Below are positions 35,003 to 43,253 of a DNA stretch of 64,000 nt, in pieces. Source of the DNA: Gelatiniphilus marinus (GTDB taxonomy: Bacteria; Bacteroidota; Bacteroidia; Flavobacteriales; Flavobacteriaceae); assembly GCF_042678305.1 (NCBI RefSeq), contig NZ_JBHUDT010000002.1. One strand, given 5' to 3'. Every line of letters begins with the position of its first letter. The first letter of the stretch is position 1. The notes beneath the pieces were generated by a model. That model was not told the DNA's origin, did no database searches, and worked only from the letters and a program-made list of their open reading frames with translations. The position numbers and the translations under genes are program-made.

Positions 35003-35443
35003 ATGAAAATAAAAATGTTTTTATCAATTATAGCATTATGCATCGTTTCGTGTACTTCAAATGAGAATGATGAACTCCCAATTTATCCTTCATTTGGTTC
35101 AGAAATAGAAGTTACTATAAATGGTTTAACGTTTGATGCCATGGAACCATTTATATCCTCAGATGGTAATTATTTGTTTTTCAACAATCTAAACGATGGT
35201 ATTAACACCAAACTTTATTATGCAACTAAAATTAACGATTCTACATTTAATTATGTTGGAGAATTAACGGGAGCTAATCAAACCACAACGCCTCATTTAG
35301 ATGCTGTTGCAGATATGGATTCTAATGGTAATTTTTATTGGACATCAACAAGAAACTACCCAACTGAATTGGAAAACCTCTTTCATGGCACTTTTAATGC
35401 TGGGAATGTTAATGGAATTGGAAGGGTAAAGGGCGATTTTTAA
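35003..35443 (+). pseudogene. Frameshifted PD40-like lipoprotein, 5' part
   Basis: This first half has 146 codons with a lipobox (SCTSNEND, lipidated C17) and a beta-propeller-like repeat, MEPFISSDGNYLFFNNLNDG, as in WD40-like/PD40 proteins. It ends in GRVKGDF and then a TAA that falls directly after a run of five T (35437-35441). Reading four T in place of five continues without a break into the second half (GDF-N-MNIPGWLVMD). The whole gene would code for about 308 residues. It is either a true frameshift mutation or a homopolymer sequencing error. Confidence 0.8.
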
Positions 35444-35444
35444 T

Positions 35445-35927
35445 ATGAATATTCCAGGATGGCTTGTTATGGATCATGGCATTAGTTTAGATGGCCAATT
35501 TTTATATTTCTGTAATGCCAGATTAGACAAAACAAATTGTACCGGCCCATGCGAAACTGTTTTTGGTGTGGCACAAAAAAGTAATACTTCAACCTTTAAT
35601 ACACTTTCAAATTCTGCATCTATTTTAAAAAACATTAATAATGCCGATTATATTTATTATGCGCCATGTGTAAGTAGCGATAATTTAGAATTGTATTATA
35701 CGCGATATTTAAAAGGACAAATTACTGCGAATACCGTTTTCGAGATATGTGTAGCCGTTAGAAGCGATGCCACAAGTGAGTTTTCAATTCCTAAAGTTTT
35801 GTTTTCAGATACTATCTCAGATTTAATAGAAGCACCAACGTTAAAAACAGATAAAAGCATTATTTACTATTATAGAAAAACTATTAATTCCCATAAACTA
35901 GTGATGCGTTATCGTAATATTTTTTAA
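35445..35927 (+). pseudogene. Frameshifted PD40-like lipoprotein, 3' part
   Basis: This second half (160 codons from its first ATG) lies in the +1 frame relative to the first half and is its direct continuation. It holds further propeller repeats, MDHGISLDGQFLYFCNA, YAPCVSSDNLELYYTRYL and APTLKTDKSIIYYYRK. It lacks any signal of its own, so it would not be functional alone. No terminator is obvious directly after it; 440 bases of intergenic DNA follow. Confidence 0.8.
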
Positions 35928-36100
35928 CCTACAGCAAAGACCCGATAATTTATAATATTAGTTGTTCTAAATTTGTTTCAGAATCCCATAATGCTATAAT
36001 CATTATAAGAATGTGAGACCTAAATTAAATTTAGGAAACGAATTATACAATTTGACTAAAAAACGATATACTTTTCATTTTTTTAACATGTTAAAAATAA

Positions 36101-36136
36101 AAAAGAGGCTAGCTCAATTTTGAGACAGCCTCTTTT
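36101..36136. terminator. Strong hairpin terminator
   Basis: AAAAGAGGCT (36101-36110) pairs with AGCCTCTTTT (36127-36136), and inside it CTCAA pairs with TTGAG. The A-run and T-run ends make it work on either strand. It lies about 170 nt after the frameshifted gene and closes the mnmA-to-lipoprotein block. Confidence 0.85.
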
Positions 36137-36334
36137 AAAAAATTAGAAACCAAAAGCTTCAATCTTTTTTTAAATCCCTATTAAACTAAAGCTAAATTTG
36201 TTTCCAATTTGGAATAGTATAAACGTTTAACTAAGTTGAGGGATTATAAATATACAAATAAATATTTAATAATCAGTTGTTTAGGTTTTATTTTTTTTAT
36301 AAGAGATTTAATATTTAAAAATCTACCCCTAAAG

Positions 36335-36365
36335 TTTAAAAAGCAGATACTAAAGTTTACTTTTG
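36335..36365 (+). promoter_or_regulatory. Putative MATE promoter placed for a nearly leaderless mRNA
   Basis: TTTA (36335-36338), 19 nt, TACTTTTG (36358-36365) matches the Bacteroidota consensus apart from one base in the -33 box. Only four bases (CCAA) lie between the -7 box and the ATG at 36370. Confidence 0.6.
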
Positions 36366-36369
36366 CCAA

Positions 36370-37749
36370 ATGCAATTAAAAGATTACACCAAAGAATTTA
36401 AATACAATTGGCAATTGGCAGCTCCGGTTATGCTAGGCATGTTAGGGCATACTTTTGTTAGTTTTGTTGATAATATTATGGTAGGGCAATTAGGAACAGC
36501 CGAACTTGCAGCAGTGTCTTTGGGTAATAGTTTTATGTTTATTGCTATGTCTTTGGGCATCGGGTTTTCTACGGCTATAACACCGTTAATTGCAGAAGCT
36601 GATGCTGAAAAAGATTTTGTAAAAGGAAAATCGTCATTTAAGAATGGCTTGTTTTTATGTACCGTTTTAGGAGTTTTATTGTTTGTATTAGTGTTTTTTG
36701 CAAAACCTCTTATGTATTTTATGAAACAACCTACTGAGGTTGTTGAGTTAGCCATTCCGTATCTGGATTTAGTTGCGTTTTCTTTAATTCCATTAATTAT
36801 TTTTCAGGGGTTTAAACAGTTTAGCGATGGATTGTCTATGACTAAATACCCCATGTATGCTACTGTTTTAGCAAATATTATAAATGTGGTTTTAAACTAT
36901 ATTTTGATTTTTGGAAAATTCGGATTTCCAGAATTAGGTATAGTTGGGGCAGCTTATGGCACATTAATATCGCGTTTTGTTATGGTGGGATATTTATGGT
37001 TTTTGTTGAAAGGAAAAGAAAAATCGAAAGCTTTTGTTACCAACATTAAGTTTTTTGTGCTCGATAAATTAATGATTAAAAAAATTATAAACCTTGGCGC
37101 ACCAAGTGCTATGCAAATGTTTTTCGAAGTCGCCATTTTTACAGCAGCCATTTGGCTAAGTGGCTTGTTGGGCAAAAATCCGCAAGCGGCAAATCAAATT
37201 GCGCTAAATCTATCTTCTATGGCCTTTATGGTGGCTATGGGTTTAAGTGTGGCATCCATGATTAGGGTGGGCAACCAGAAAGGGCTTAAAAGTTATTTCG
37301 AGCTGCGCCGTATTGCATTCTCACTGTTTTTAATGGGTACTGTTTTAGCCGTTGGTTTTGCTATTGTTTTCTTTGTGTTTCATAACCAGTTACCCAAAAT
37401 ATATGTCGATTTTAACGATGCCAAAAACCTAATTGATAATACCGAAGTGGTTAAAATTGCTTCAAAATTATTAATAGCCGCAGCCATTTTTCAAATAAGC
37501 GATAGTATTCAAGTTGTGGTTTTGGGCGCTTTACGTGGATTGCAAGATGTTAAAATACCAACTATTATTACCTTTATTTCGTATTGGTTAATTGGTTTTC
37601 CTGTAAGCTGGTTTTTAGGAAAAGAAACGGCTTATGGTAGCTTTGGCATTTGGTTAGGATTACTTGCAGGGTTAACAACCGCAGCTATTTTATTATATAT
37701 TAGATTTGATTATTTAACTAAAAAATTAATTAAAGTTGAAAGTATTTAA
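36370..37749 (+). CDS. MATE-family multidrug/sodium antiporter
   Basis: The 459-residue protein has about twelve transmembrane helices. MATE marks are the N-terminal APVMLGMLGHTFVSFVDNIM, the Gly-rich GTAELAAVSLGNSFM, and LQILNVVLNYILIFG-type sequence (ANIINVVLNYILIFGKFGFP), with the duplicated second half around ALNLSSMAFMVAMGLSVASM. Members export cationic drugs or toxic metabolites using sodium or proton gradients in the inner membrane. Closest in style to the NorM branch. It is monocistronic, with its own promoter and an inverted repeat at its end. Confidence 0.93.
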   Translation: MQLKDYTKEFKYNWQLAAPVMLGMLGHTFVSFVDNIMVGQLGTAELAAVSLGNSFMFIAMSLGIGFSTAITPLIAEADAEKDFVKGKSSFKNGLFLCTVLGVLLFVLVFFAKPLMYFMKQPTEVVELAIPYLDLVAFSLIPLIIFQGFKQFSDGLSMTKYPMYATVLANIINVVLNYILIFGKFGFPELGIVGAAYGTLISRFVMVGYLWFLLKGKEKSKAFVTNIKFFVLDKLMIKKIINLGAPSAMQMFFEVAIFTAAIWLSGLLGKNPQAANQIALNLSSMAFMVAMGLSVASMIRVGNQKGLKSYFELRRIAFSLFLMGTVLAVGFAIVFFVFHNQLPKIYVDFNDAKNLIDNTEVVKIASKLLIAAAIFQISDSIQVVVLGALRGLQDVKIPTIITFISYWLIGFPVSWFLGKETAYGSFGIWLGLLAGLTTAAILLYIRFDYLTKKLIKVESI

Positions 37750-37818
37750 AGTGCGCTTGAGTACTTAAAGTTAAGTGAATAAATGATAACTTTGTCTCGA
37801 ATAACTTAAGCGCACTTT
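37748..37818. repeat. 11-bp inverted repeat bracketing a promoter
   Basis: AAAGTGCGCTT (37748-37758) and AAGCGCACTTT (37808-37818) are exact reverse complements 49 nt apart. Between them lies TAACTTTG (37787-37794), a match to TAnnTTTG that would serve the small gene at 37846. The left arm overlaps the end of the MATE gene. Confidence 0.7.
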
Positions 37819-37845
37819 AGACACTTATAACTTAAAACTTAAGAA

Positions 37846-38073
37846 ATGACACTTCCAAAATTTATACTTGGTGATAATACAGAATTTCCAAATGCTATTT
37901 TTGTGATTCATACCGAATTTCCTAGATTTATTATTAATCTTGAAGATGATGAAGTAGAATGGTTTGAAGATTTTGATGCCGAAGACCAAAAAGAATTACA
38001 AACCGAAACCGAAACGGCCATTAAATTGGCTACCGAGTTTTATGATAGTGAAGTTGCTAAATACGATGCGTAA
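37846..38073 (+). CDS. Small acidic conserved-type protein, unknown function
   Basis: The 75-residue cytoplasmic protein is strongly acidic, with IINLEDDEVEWFEDFDAEDQ in the middle and an amphipathic helix at the end (ETETAIKLATEFYDSEVAKY). It has no signal peptide or membrane helix. I recognise the sequence style as one often found in Flavobacteriaceae but know no function. A dispersed repeat starts three bases after the stop. Confidence 0.75.
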   Translation: MTLPKFILGDNTEFPNAIFVIHTEFPRFIINLEDDEVEWFEDFDAEDQKELQTETETAIKLATEFYDSEVAKYDA

Positions 38074-38075
38074 TT

Positions 38076-38214
38076 GCGTTAGGGATTGAACGGTTCGACT
38101 GCGCTCACCGCAGGCTAAATGTTTGAGATCGCCCATCCCGACGCATCGGGAGAGGAAGCGAGTAGTGATAGCCCGACCTCTTGCCCTGAGCGCAGTCGAA
38201 GGGCTGGGTAACGC
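38076..38214. repeat. Dispersed repeat, copy B (GCGTTAGGGATTG ... GGTAACGC)
   Basis: This 139-nt element has the same start (GCGTTAGGGATTG), internal AGCCCGACC, CTGAGCGCAGTCGAAG and end (GGTAACGCC) as copy A at 19333-19437, but a longer centre that adds CGGTTCGACTGCGCTCA and GCATCGGGAGAGGAAGCGAG. It fills nearly the whole gap between the acidic protein gene and the PAP2 gene. Confidence 0.8.
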
Positions 38215-38228
38215 CAAAATTAATTATA

Positions 38229-38798
38229 ATGATTGATACACTTTTAGAATACGACACCCAACTGTTTTTATACTTAAACAATTTGGGCTCTGAACCTTTG
38301 GATAATTTATGGTTGGTAATAACCAATAAGCTTACCTTTATCCCATTATATGCTTTATTGCTATTTTTGTTATACAAGAAATTTGGAGCCAAACCGCTGT
38401 TGGTTTTTGTAGTTGTAGTAGCTTTGTTGATAACCTTTACAGACCAAATTACCAATGTTTTTAAACGTGGTTTTCAGCGCCCGCGACCTTGTGGAGAAGC
38501 CGATTTAATAGACCAGATGCGTTTTATAGCAGTGCGTTGTGGCAAATACGGTTTCTTTTCCGGACATTCATCAAATTCTATGGCGGCTGCAGTTTTTGCA
38601 GGTTTGTTATTAAGGCCTTATTATAAAAACCTGATTTTTATTTTGCTTTTTTGGAGTGCCGTTGTGGCCTACAGCCGTATTTACGTGGGCGTACATTACC
38701 CGTTGGATCTTTTATGCGGATTAACTTTTGGAGCTATTTCTGGTTTTTTGTTTTATAAATTAAGCTTATATCTTTTAAAGCGTTTTGGGCTAAGTTGA
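38229..38798 (+). CDS. PAP2-family membrane phosphatase
   Basis: The 189-residue protein has five or six transmembrane helices and the three phosphatase motifs: KRGFQRPRP (K-x6-RP), FFSGHSSNSMA (SGH) and SRIYVGVHYPLD (SR-x5-H). All catalytic residues are present. PAP2 enzymes in the inner membrane dephosphorylate lipid phosphates such as undecaprenyl pyrophosphate or phosphatidylglycerol phosphate; the substrate here is not decided by sequence. It has little room upstream for its own promoter apart from the dispersed repeat. Confidence 0.9.
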   Translation: MIDTLLEYDTQLFLYLNNLGSEPLDNLWLVITNKLTFIPLYALLLFLLYKKFGAKPLLVFVVVVALLITFTDQITNVFKRGFQRPRPCGEADLIDQMRFIAVRCGKYGFFSGHSSNSMAAAVFAGLLLRPYYKNLIFILLFWSAVVAYSRIYVGVHYPLDLLCGLTFGAISGFLFYKLSLYLLKRFGLS

Positions 38799-38945
38799 AA
38801 TTATTACAGTTTTTTTAGTGAAAATTAATGCCTTGTCTGGAGTGCACTTGCAACCTTTTTATTCCGTGTAAACTTACATTAAAAACTTGTCTTGGTTTAA
38901 AATAGTTGCTTTTTAAGCACTTAAAACTTAGTGTTTTGTTGAGTT

Positions 38946-40022
38946 TTAATGCCTGAGATTTAACAAATAATGCGCAGCAGCAAAGGGTGTGGTTTTGTTT
39001 TGTTCTATTAAATGCAATTGTGTTGCCAATTCTTTTTTAATATCGAGCCTGTTAAAAAAATCAGATTTTAACTGTTCTTCTATGGATTGGATCAGCCAAA
39101 ATTTATTCTGTTCGTTCCTTTTTTTGTCGAAATAATTATTTTGGGTTGTGGTTTCAATATATTCTAAAATAATATTCCAGATATCGCTAATGCCCTCATT
39201 TTTTAATGCGCTGCAAAGCATAACTTTGGGCTGCCAATCCGATGCTTTTTTTGGGTATAGCTTCAGGGCACTGTTAAATTCGGCCTTGGCAATTTTGGCT
39301 GGGTTTAAATTATCGCCATCGGCTTTGTTAATTGCAATTGCATCAGCCATTTCTATAATGCCGCGCTTAATACCTTGTAGCTCGTCGCCGGCACCAGCTA
39401 ATTTTAAAAGTAAAAAGAAATCGACCATACTGTGTACAGTGGTTTCGCTTTGCCCAACGCCAACGGTTTCAATAATAATAACATCAAAACCAGCGGCTTC
39501 GCACAAAATAATGCTTTCGCGTGTTTTTCTGGCTACCCCTCCAAGCGATTTCCCAGAAGCCGACGGACGGATATAAGCATTCACGTCTTTAACCAATTTT
39601 TCCATTCGGGTTTTATCGCCCAAAATACTGCCTTTTGTTAGCGAACTACTGGGGTCTATGGCTAAAACGGCAACGCGTTTGCCCAAAGCGGTTAAGTGTT
39701 TGCCAAAGGTTTCAATAAAGGTGCTTTTTCCTACGCCTGGAACTCCGGTAACACCTATTCTTATTGCGTTGTTGGCATGTGGCAAACATTGTTTTATAAT
39801 ATTGTTGGCAAGATGGAAGTGGTCTGTGTTTGTGCTTTCAACCAAAGTAATGGCTCTGCTTAATGCAGTAATATCTTTTTTTAAAATGGATGAAACTAAA
39901 GCATTTGGGTTTATTTTGGCGTTGCGTTTCTTTTTTATGTTTTTAATAGACGTGCTGTTGGTGATTTCAGACTCTGAAACACCTTCATTTTCTTTTAAAG
40001 CTGATTTTTTTTCTTTTGCCAC
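38946..40022 (-). CDS. meaB: MeaB-type GTPase (methylmalonyl-CoA mutase-associated)
   Basis: The 358-residue G3E-family GTPase protects and reloads B12-dependent methylmalonyl-CoA mutase. It has the P-loop GVTGVPGVGKST (residues 90-101), a conserved VAVLAIDPSSSLTKGSILGD segment, the Walker B-like IIIETVGVGQSE and the base-recognition INKADGDN. The N-terminal ~45 residues are a charged, variable extension. The start appears to be GTG, as no ATG is in frame nearby. The mutase genes are not in the window. Confidence 0.93.
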   Translation of the reverse strand: MAKEKKSALKENEGVSESEITNSTSIKNIKKKRNAKINPNALVSSILKKDITALSRAITLVESTNTDHFHLANNIIKQCLPHANNAIRIGVTGVPGVGKSTFIETFGKHLTALGKRVAVLAIDPSSSLTKGSILGDKTRMEKLVKDVNAYIRPSASGKSLGGVARKTRESIILCEAAGFDVIIIETVGVGQSETTVHSMVDFFLLLKLAGAGDELQGIKRGIIEMADAIAINKADGDNLNPAKIAKAEFNSALKLYPKKASDWQPKVMLCSALKNEGISDIWNIILEYIETTTQNNYFDKKRNEQNKFWLIQSIEEQLKSDFFNRLDIKKELATQLHLIEQNKTTPFAAAHYLLNLRH

Positions 40023-40077
40023 TAATACACAAATGTTTGACTAATTTACGATATTAATTTTGTTATTTATGACCGAT

Positions 40078-40115
40078 GACTGCCAACTGAAAACTATGAC
40101 TGTTGACTGCCAACT
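40078..40115. repeat. Tandem GACTGCCAACT repeat related to the 19244 element
   Basis: GACTGCCAACT occurs at 40078-40088 and 40105-40115, with TGAAAACTATGACT between. The first copy plus its flank, ACTGCCAACTGAAAACT, matches 15 of 17 positions of ACTGCAAACTGAATACT in the right arm at 19297. The repeat overlaps the last base of the DUF2911 stop codon. Confidence 0.6.
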
Positions 40116-40669
40116 TATTTAAGCGGCACCGCAACTTTGGTATCATCCCAAGCCATGGTTAAAAACAGTTTATCCGTAGAATTATCGAAAGCAATGGTAA
40201 ATTGCTCGACGGTTGTGTTTAGTTTTTCAACTGGAATATCAACATTCAGCACATCGAAATTCGGATCCCAATACGGTTTCATTTCATCGGTAACGCCCCA
40301 AGGGTATTGCTTAGAATTAAATATTATGGTCCAAACGCTATCTTTTGGTACGGTCCAAAGGGTGTATTTTCCTTTAGGCAAGGGCATGCCGTTTATATCG
40401 AGTGTTTTGTTGGTCTCGAAAGTGGTGGCTTCGTTTGCACCAGTTCGCCACACTTGGTTAAAAGGTACTAAAGCGCCAAAAACCTCGCGGTCTTTTTTTG
40501 ATGGCCTGTTGTAAAACACTTCAAGTTTTAAATCGTTCAGTTTAAATTCTACGGTGTCTTTGGGGCTTAAGCGGCTCGAAAAAATGTTTTCAACAAAATG
40601 AGAGTATAAAAATAAACCTAAAGCTACGAATAACAAAAGGAATAAAACGCGTTTTAAAAAGGTGTTCAT
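40115..40669 (-). CDS. DUF2911-family membrane-anchored protein
   Basis: The 184-residue product has an N-terminal hydrophobic helix (residues 7-24, RVLFLLLFVALGLFLYSH) that could be an anchor or signal. The DUF2911 core is clear: LEVFYNRPSKKDREVFGALV, PFNQVWRTGANEATTF, MPLPKGKYTLWTVPK and TIIFNSKQYPWG. Function is unknown; the domain is mainly beta-sheet and periplasmic in relatives. It lies downstream of nothing on this strand and is followed by meaB across a short repeat-bearing gap. Confidence 0.85.
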   Translation of the reverse strand: MNTFLKRVLFLLLFVALGLFLYSHFVENIFSSRLSPKDTVEFKLNDLKLEVFYNRPSKKDREVFGALVPFNQVWRTGANEATTFETNKTLDINGMPLPKGKYTLWTVPKDSVWTIIFNSKQYPWGVTDEMKPYWDPNFDVLNVDIPVEKLNTTVEQFTIAFDNSTDKLFLTMAWDDTKVAVPLK

Positions 40670-40995
40670 AAAGAGAAATTTATTTAGTGATAAAGATACT
40701 TTAAAAAGTAATAATCAGTAAAACAGAAACGCACATTTATTTGCTTTTGTTGTGCAGAGGTTTATTGGTGTTAAATTGAAATGAACGCTTTGGTTAAATC
40801 TTTAAATTCATCTGTAAAGCTGGTCTTCTATTTTGCAATTAATCAATTTTTTAAGTTGTTGGCTGTCTTTGGCTTAAATACTATATGGTTAAGTTTTTTT
40901 CCTGTAAAGCCAAATGCATTTATAATTTTAAATCCAGAATAACCAATATAAAGAAATTCTGTACTTTTACAGTATCAATGCCCCGTTTTTTACAG

Positions 40996-41676
40996 ATGAA
41001 TTATTTAAAATACATTGTTATATTTTTTCCTTTATTTGCTCTTGCCCAAACGCCTGTAGTAGAACAGGATTCCACTGTTGTACAGTTTATAATTGTTGAA
41101 GGCGATTCTGTGCCCAGAACGGCTATAGATTTGGACGAGGTAATGCTTCTGCACGATCTGGAATTTGCCAGTAAACAAGACCGCATACGCTATTTGATTT
41201 TACGCCGCAAAACCTTAAAAGTGTATCCGTATGCAAAAATGGCCGCCGAACGTTTGGACTCTATGAACAAGCGATTGGAGAGCATAAAAAAAAGACGCCA
41301 TAAAAAAAAATATGCAAAACGGGTGCAAAAATATATTGAAGGCGAATTTTCAGCAGAATTAAAAAAACTAACCCGTACCGAAGGCCAGATCTTGGTAAAA
41401 TTAATACACCGGCAAACCGGCGAAACGGCCTTTAATTTGGTTAAGGAACTGCGCAACGGTTGGCGTGCGTTTTGGTACAATACAACGGCAAGCATGTTCG
41501 ATATTTCGTTAAAGCGCGAGTTCGATCCGGTTAACGAAAAAGAAGATTATTTAATTGAAGATATTTTACAGCGCAACTTTCAAAGCGGGCGTTTAGAACG
41601 GCAAAAATCGGCAACCAAATACGATTTTTACGATTTAACCGACAAATGGATAAAGCCAACACCAAAAAAGCAATAA
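40996..41676 (+). CDS. DUF4294-family secreted protein
   Basis: Two ATGs upstream in frame (40885, 40978) are possible, but the ATG at 40996 gives a classic signal peptide (MNYLKYIVIFFPLFALAQ). The mature chain has the DUF4294 core LRRKTLKVYPYAKMAAERLD, a very basic stretch (KKRRHKKKYAKRVQKY) and LTRTEGQILVKLIHRQTGET. TACTTTTA just upstream of 40978 may be a weak -7 box. The family is confined to Bacteroidota and is of unknown function. The gene is 3 nt from the hemolysin III gene, so the two are co-transcribed. Confidence 0.85.
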   Translation: MNYLKYIVIFFPLFALAQTPVVEQDSTVVQFIIVEGDSVPRTAIDLDEVMLLHDLEFASKQDRIRYLILRRKTLKVYPYAKMAAERLDSMNKRLESIKKRRHKKKYAKRVQKYIEGEFSAELKKLTRTEGQILVKLIHRQTGETAFNLVKELRNGWRAFWYNTTASMFDISLKREFDPVNEKEDYLIEDILQRNFQSGRLERQKSATKYDFYDLTDKWIKPTPKKQ

Positions 41677-41679
41677 ATT

Positions 41680-42306
41680 ATGCGCCTACAAACCCCTTTT
41701 GAAGAAAAACTAAATGCTGCTACACATGCCATTGGTGCTTTACTAGGTATTGCTGCATTAGTGTTGCTTATTGTTTTTAATACCGAAAAAACAGCTTGGA
41801 GTTTGTTTAGCGTCGTGGTTTACGGCATTTCTATAATCGTTTTATTTATGGCATCCACATTTTATCATGCCGTAAAAGGAGAGAGGCGCAAGCACTATTT
41901 TAGAATTATAGACCACATAAGCATTTACATTTTAATTGCAGGAACATACACACCGGTTTGTTTAATTGCTTTAGAGCAAACTTTAGGGTGGCCTCTTTTT
42001 TGGGTGGTTTGGGGAATTGCAGCTTTTGGTATGGTTTTAAAACTCTTTTTTACAGGTAGGTTCGAGGTGTTTTCTACGTTGCTTTATTTGGTAATGGGCT
42101 GGCTTATTGTGTTCGATTTTGCAAACCTATCCAACGTTATTGGTAGTTATGGTATTTTGTTTCTATTTGCGGGCGGTTTATCTTATACTGTTGGCATTGT
42201 TTTTTATGCCATTCAAAAAATACCGTACAATCATGTTATTTGGCACCTCTTTGTTTTGGCCGGTGCCATTTGCCACTTTTTTATGATTTTTCTTTATGTG
42301 ATTTAA
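41680..42306 (+). CDS. Hemolysin III / PAQR-family membrane protein
   Basis: The 208-residue protein has seven predicted transmembrane helices. Motifs of the family are EEKLNAATHAIGALLGI near the N-terminus, STFYHAV, the RIIDHISIYILIAGTYTP segment and the C-terminal HVIWHLFVLAGAICHF, where the histidines and the acidic residue form the metal site of PAQR proteins. Bacterial members (YqfA/TrhA type) affect membrane fluidity; haemolytic activity is rarely shown. It follows DUF4294 directly. Confidence 0.9.
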   Translation: MRLQTPFEEKLNAATHAIGALLGIAALVLLIVFNTEKTAWSLFSVVVYGISIIVLFMASTFYHAVKGERRKHYFRIIDHISIYILIAGTYTPVCLIALEQTLGWPLFWVVWGIAAFGMVLKLFFTGRFEVFSTLLYLVMGWLIVFDFANLSNVIGSYGILFLFAGGLSYTVGIVFYAIQKIPYNHVIWHLFVLAGAICHFFMIFLYVI

Positions 42307-42497
42307 GGGGTGCATTTTAATTGAAAGAAGAAGGGTTTGCCTATATTTTTAATAGATTGCAATTGTTAGGCCTAATTGGGTTAATGAGTTATTGCTTATT
42401 TAGTTTGTAGCCTAAATAATAAATAACCAAATAACTGTTTTAGCTAAAATATTGTAAGATTGGTTTTGATTATAAAAATGAAAATAAGTCCAAAAAA

Positions 42498-43253
42498 CTA
42501 TTCTCTCTTGATCAATTTAAAAGAACGCTCTTTTTCGTTTTGTGTAATCTTTAATATATATATTCCTATTGAAAGTGTATTTCCATGAAGTGGCAACTCA
42601 TAAGTGTCAATACCTTCTGACATATTAAAAGCATTACTAATAATGTTTCTGCCCAAAATATCGTATAGCGCATAGTTTACCGGTGCGTTTTCATCTAAAG
42701 AAACCATTCTTAACGATACATTGTTTACAAAAGGATTAGGAAAAGCCGAAGCATTAAACCCGTCTTCTTCTTCAACCACTAAAAAGGGGTCGGTAATAGA
42801 AATTTTCAGCTCGCTAAAGCCGTAACAATCGCCGCCAAAATTTGAGGTTGGTGTAATTAAAACAAAGCGAGCTTTGGTGGCGTTAAAATCGGGTCCTTCG
42901 TTACCTTCGTAAGTCGATAGGCCAGAAGCTTGTTCTAAATTGAATGCGCCTAAGTTGGTCCACGTTATGCCATCTAAAGAATAATCGATACTAAAATCGT
43001 TAATGCCGTAATTTAGATTTTTAGGTTCGTTGGCATTCCAAAACTTTGTTTCATTCAAAACATAATCATAGCCCAGATCGTACATAATCCAATGCGTTTC
43101 GCCGTAAGATGCAATGGGGTTTGGCGATTTTTTGCAAGATACCCAGCCATCAAACCAATTGGTGCTATGGCGGTCTGGGTAGCATTGTGCGCTAATAAAT
43201 GGCGTGCTAAAAAACGAAATAATCAATATGTATAAGTGGCTTTTTTTCATCAT
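42498..43253 (-). CDS. Secreted protein with T9SS type A sorting domain
   Basis: The 251-residue protein has a signal peptide (MKKSHLYILIISFFSTPFISAQ; a second ATG one codon earlier is the called start). Residues about 35-160 resemble a discoidin (F5/8 type C) beta-sandwich: HWIMYDLGYDYVLNETKFWN, then SIDYSLDGITWTNLG and KARFVLITPTSNFGG with a terminal CYGFSELKISI strand. The last ~75 residues are a type A sorting domain (AFPNPFVNNVSL ... LSIGIYILKI ... KLIKRE). Discoidin domains often bind glycans. The ATG overlaps the DUF1501 stop by four bases, so it is the third gene of the DUF1800-DUF1501 operon. Confidence 0.88.
   Translation of the reverse strand: MMKKSHLYILIISFFSTPFISAQCYPDRHSTNWFDGWVSCKKSPNPIASYGETHWIMYDLGYDYVLNETKFWNANEPKNLNYGINDFSIDYSLDGITWTNLGAFNLEQASGLSTYEGNEGPDFNATKARFVLITPTSNFGGDCYGFSELKISITDPFLVVEEEDGFNASAFPNPFVNNVSLRMVSLDENAPVNYALYDILGRNIISNAFNMSEGIDTYELPLHGNTLSIGIYILKITQNEKERSFKLIKRE

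Larger units (their letters stand above)
35928..36369. other. Intergenic region before the MATE gene
   Basis: The 440-nt gap holds an 18-bp perfect palindrome, TTTTTAACATGTTAAAAA (36080-36097), a terminator hairpin (36101-36136) and the MATE promoter (36335-36365). The rest is AT-rich with no credible ORF. Confidence 0.6.

Noticed and set aside
39148..40044. Plus-strand open frames opposite meaB
   Set aside because: meaB has intact GTPase motifs across the region; the opposite frames show no signal, motif or promoter.
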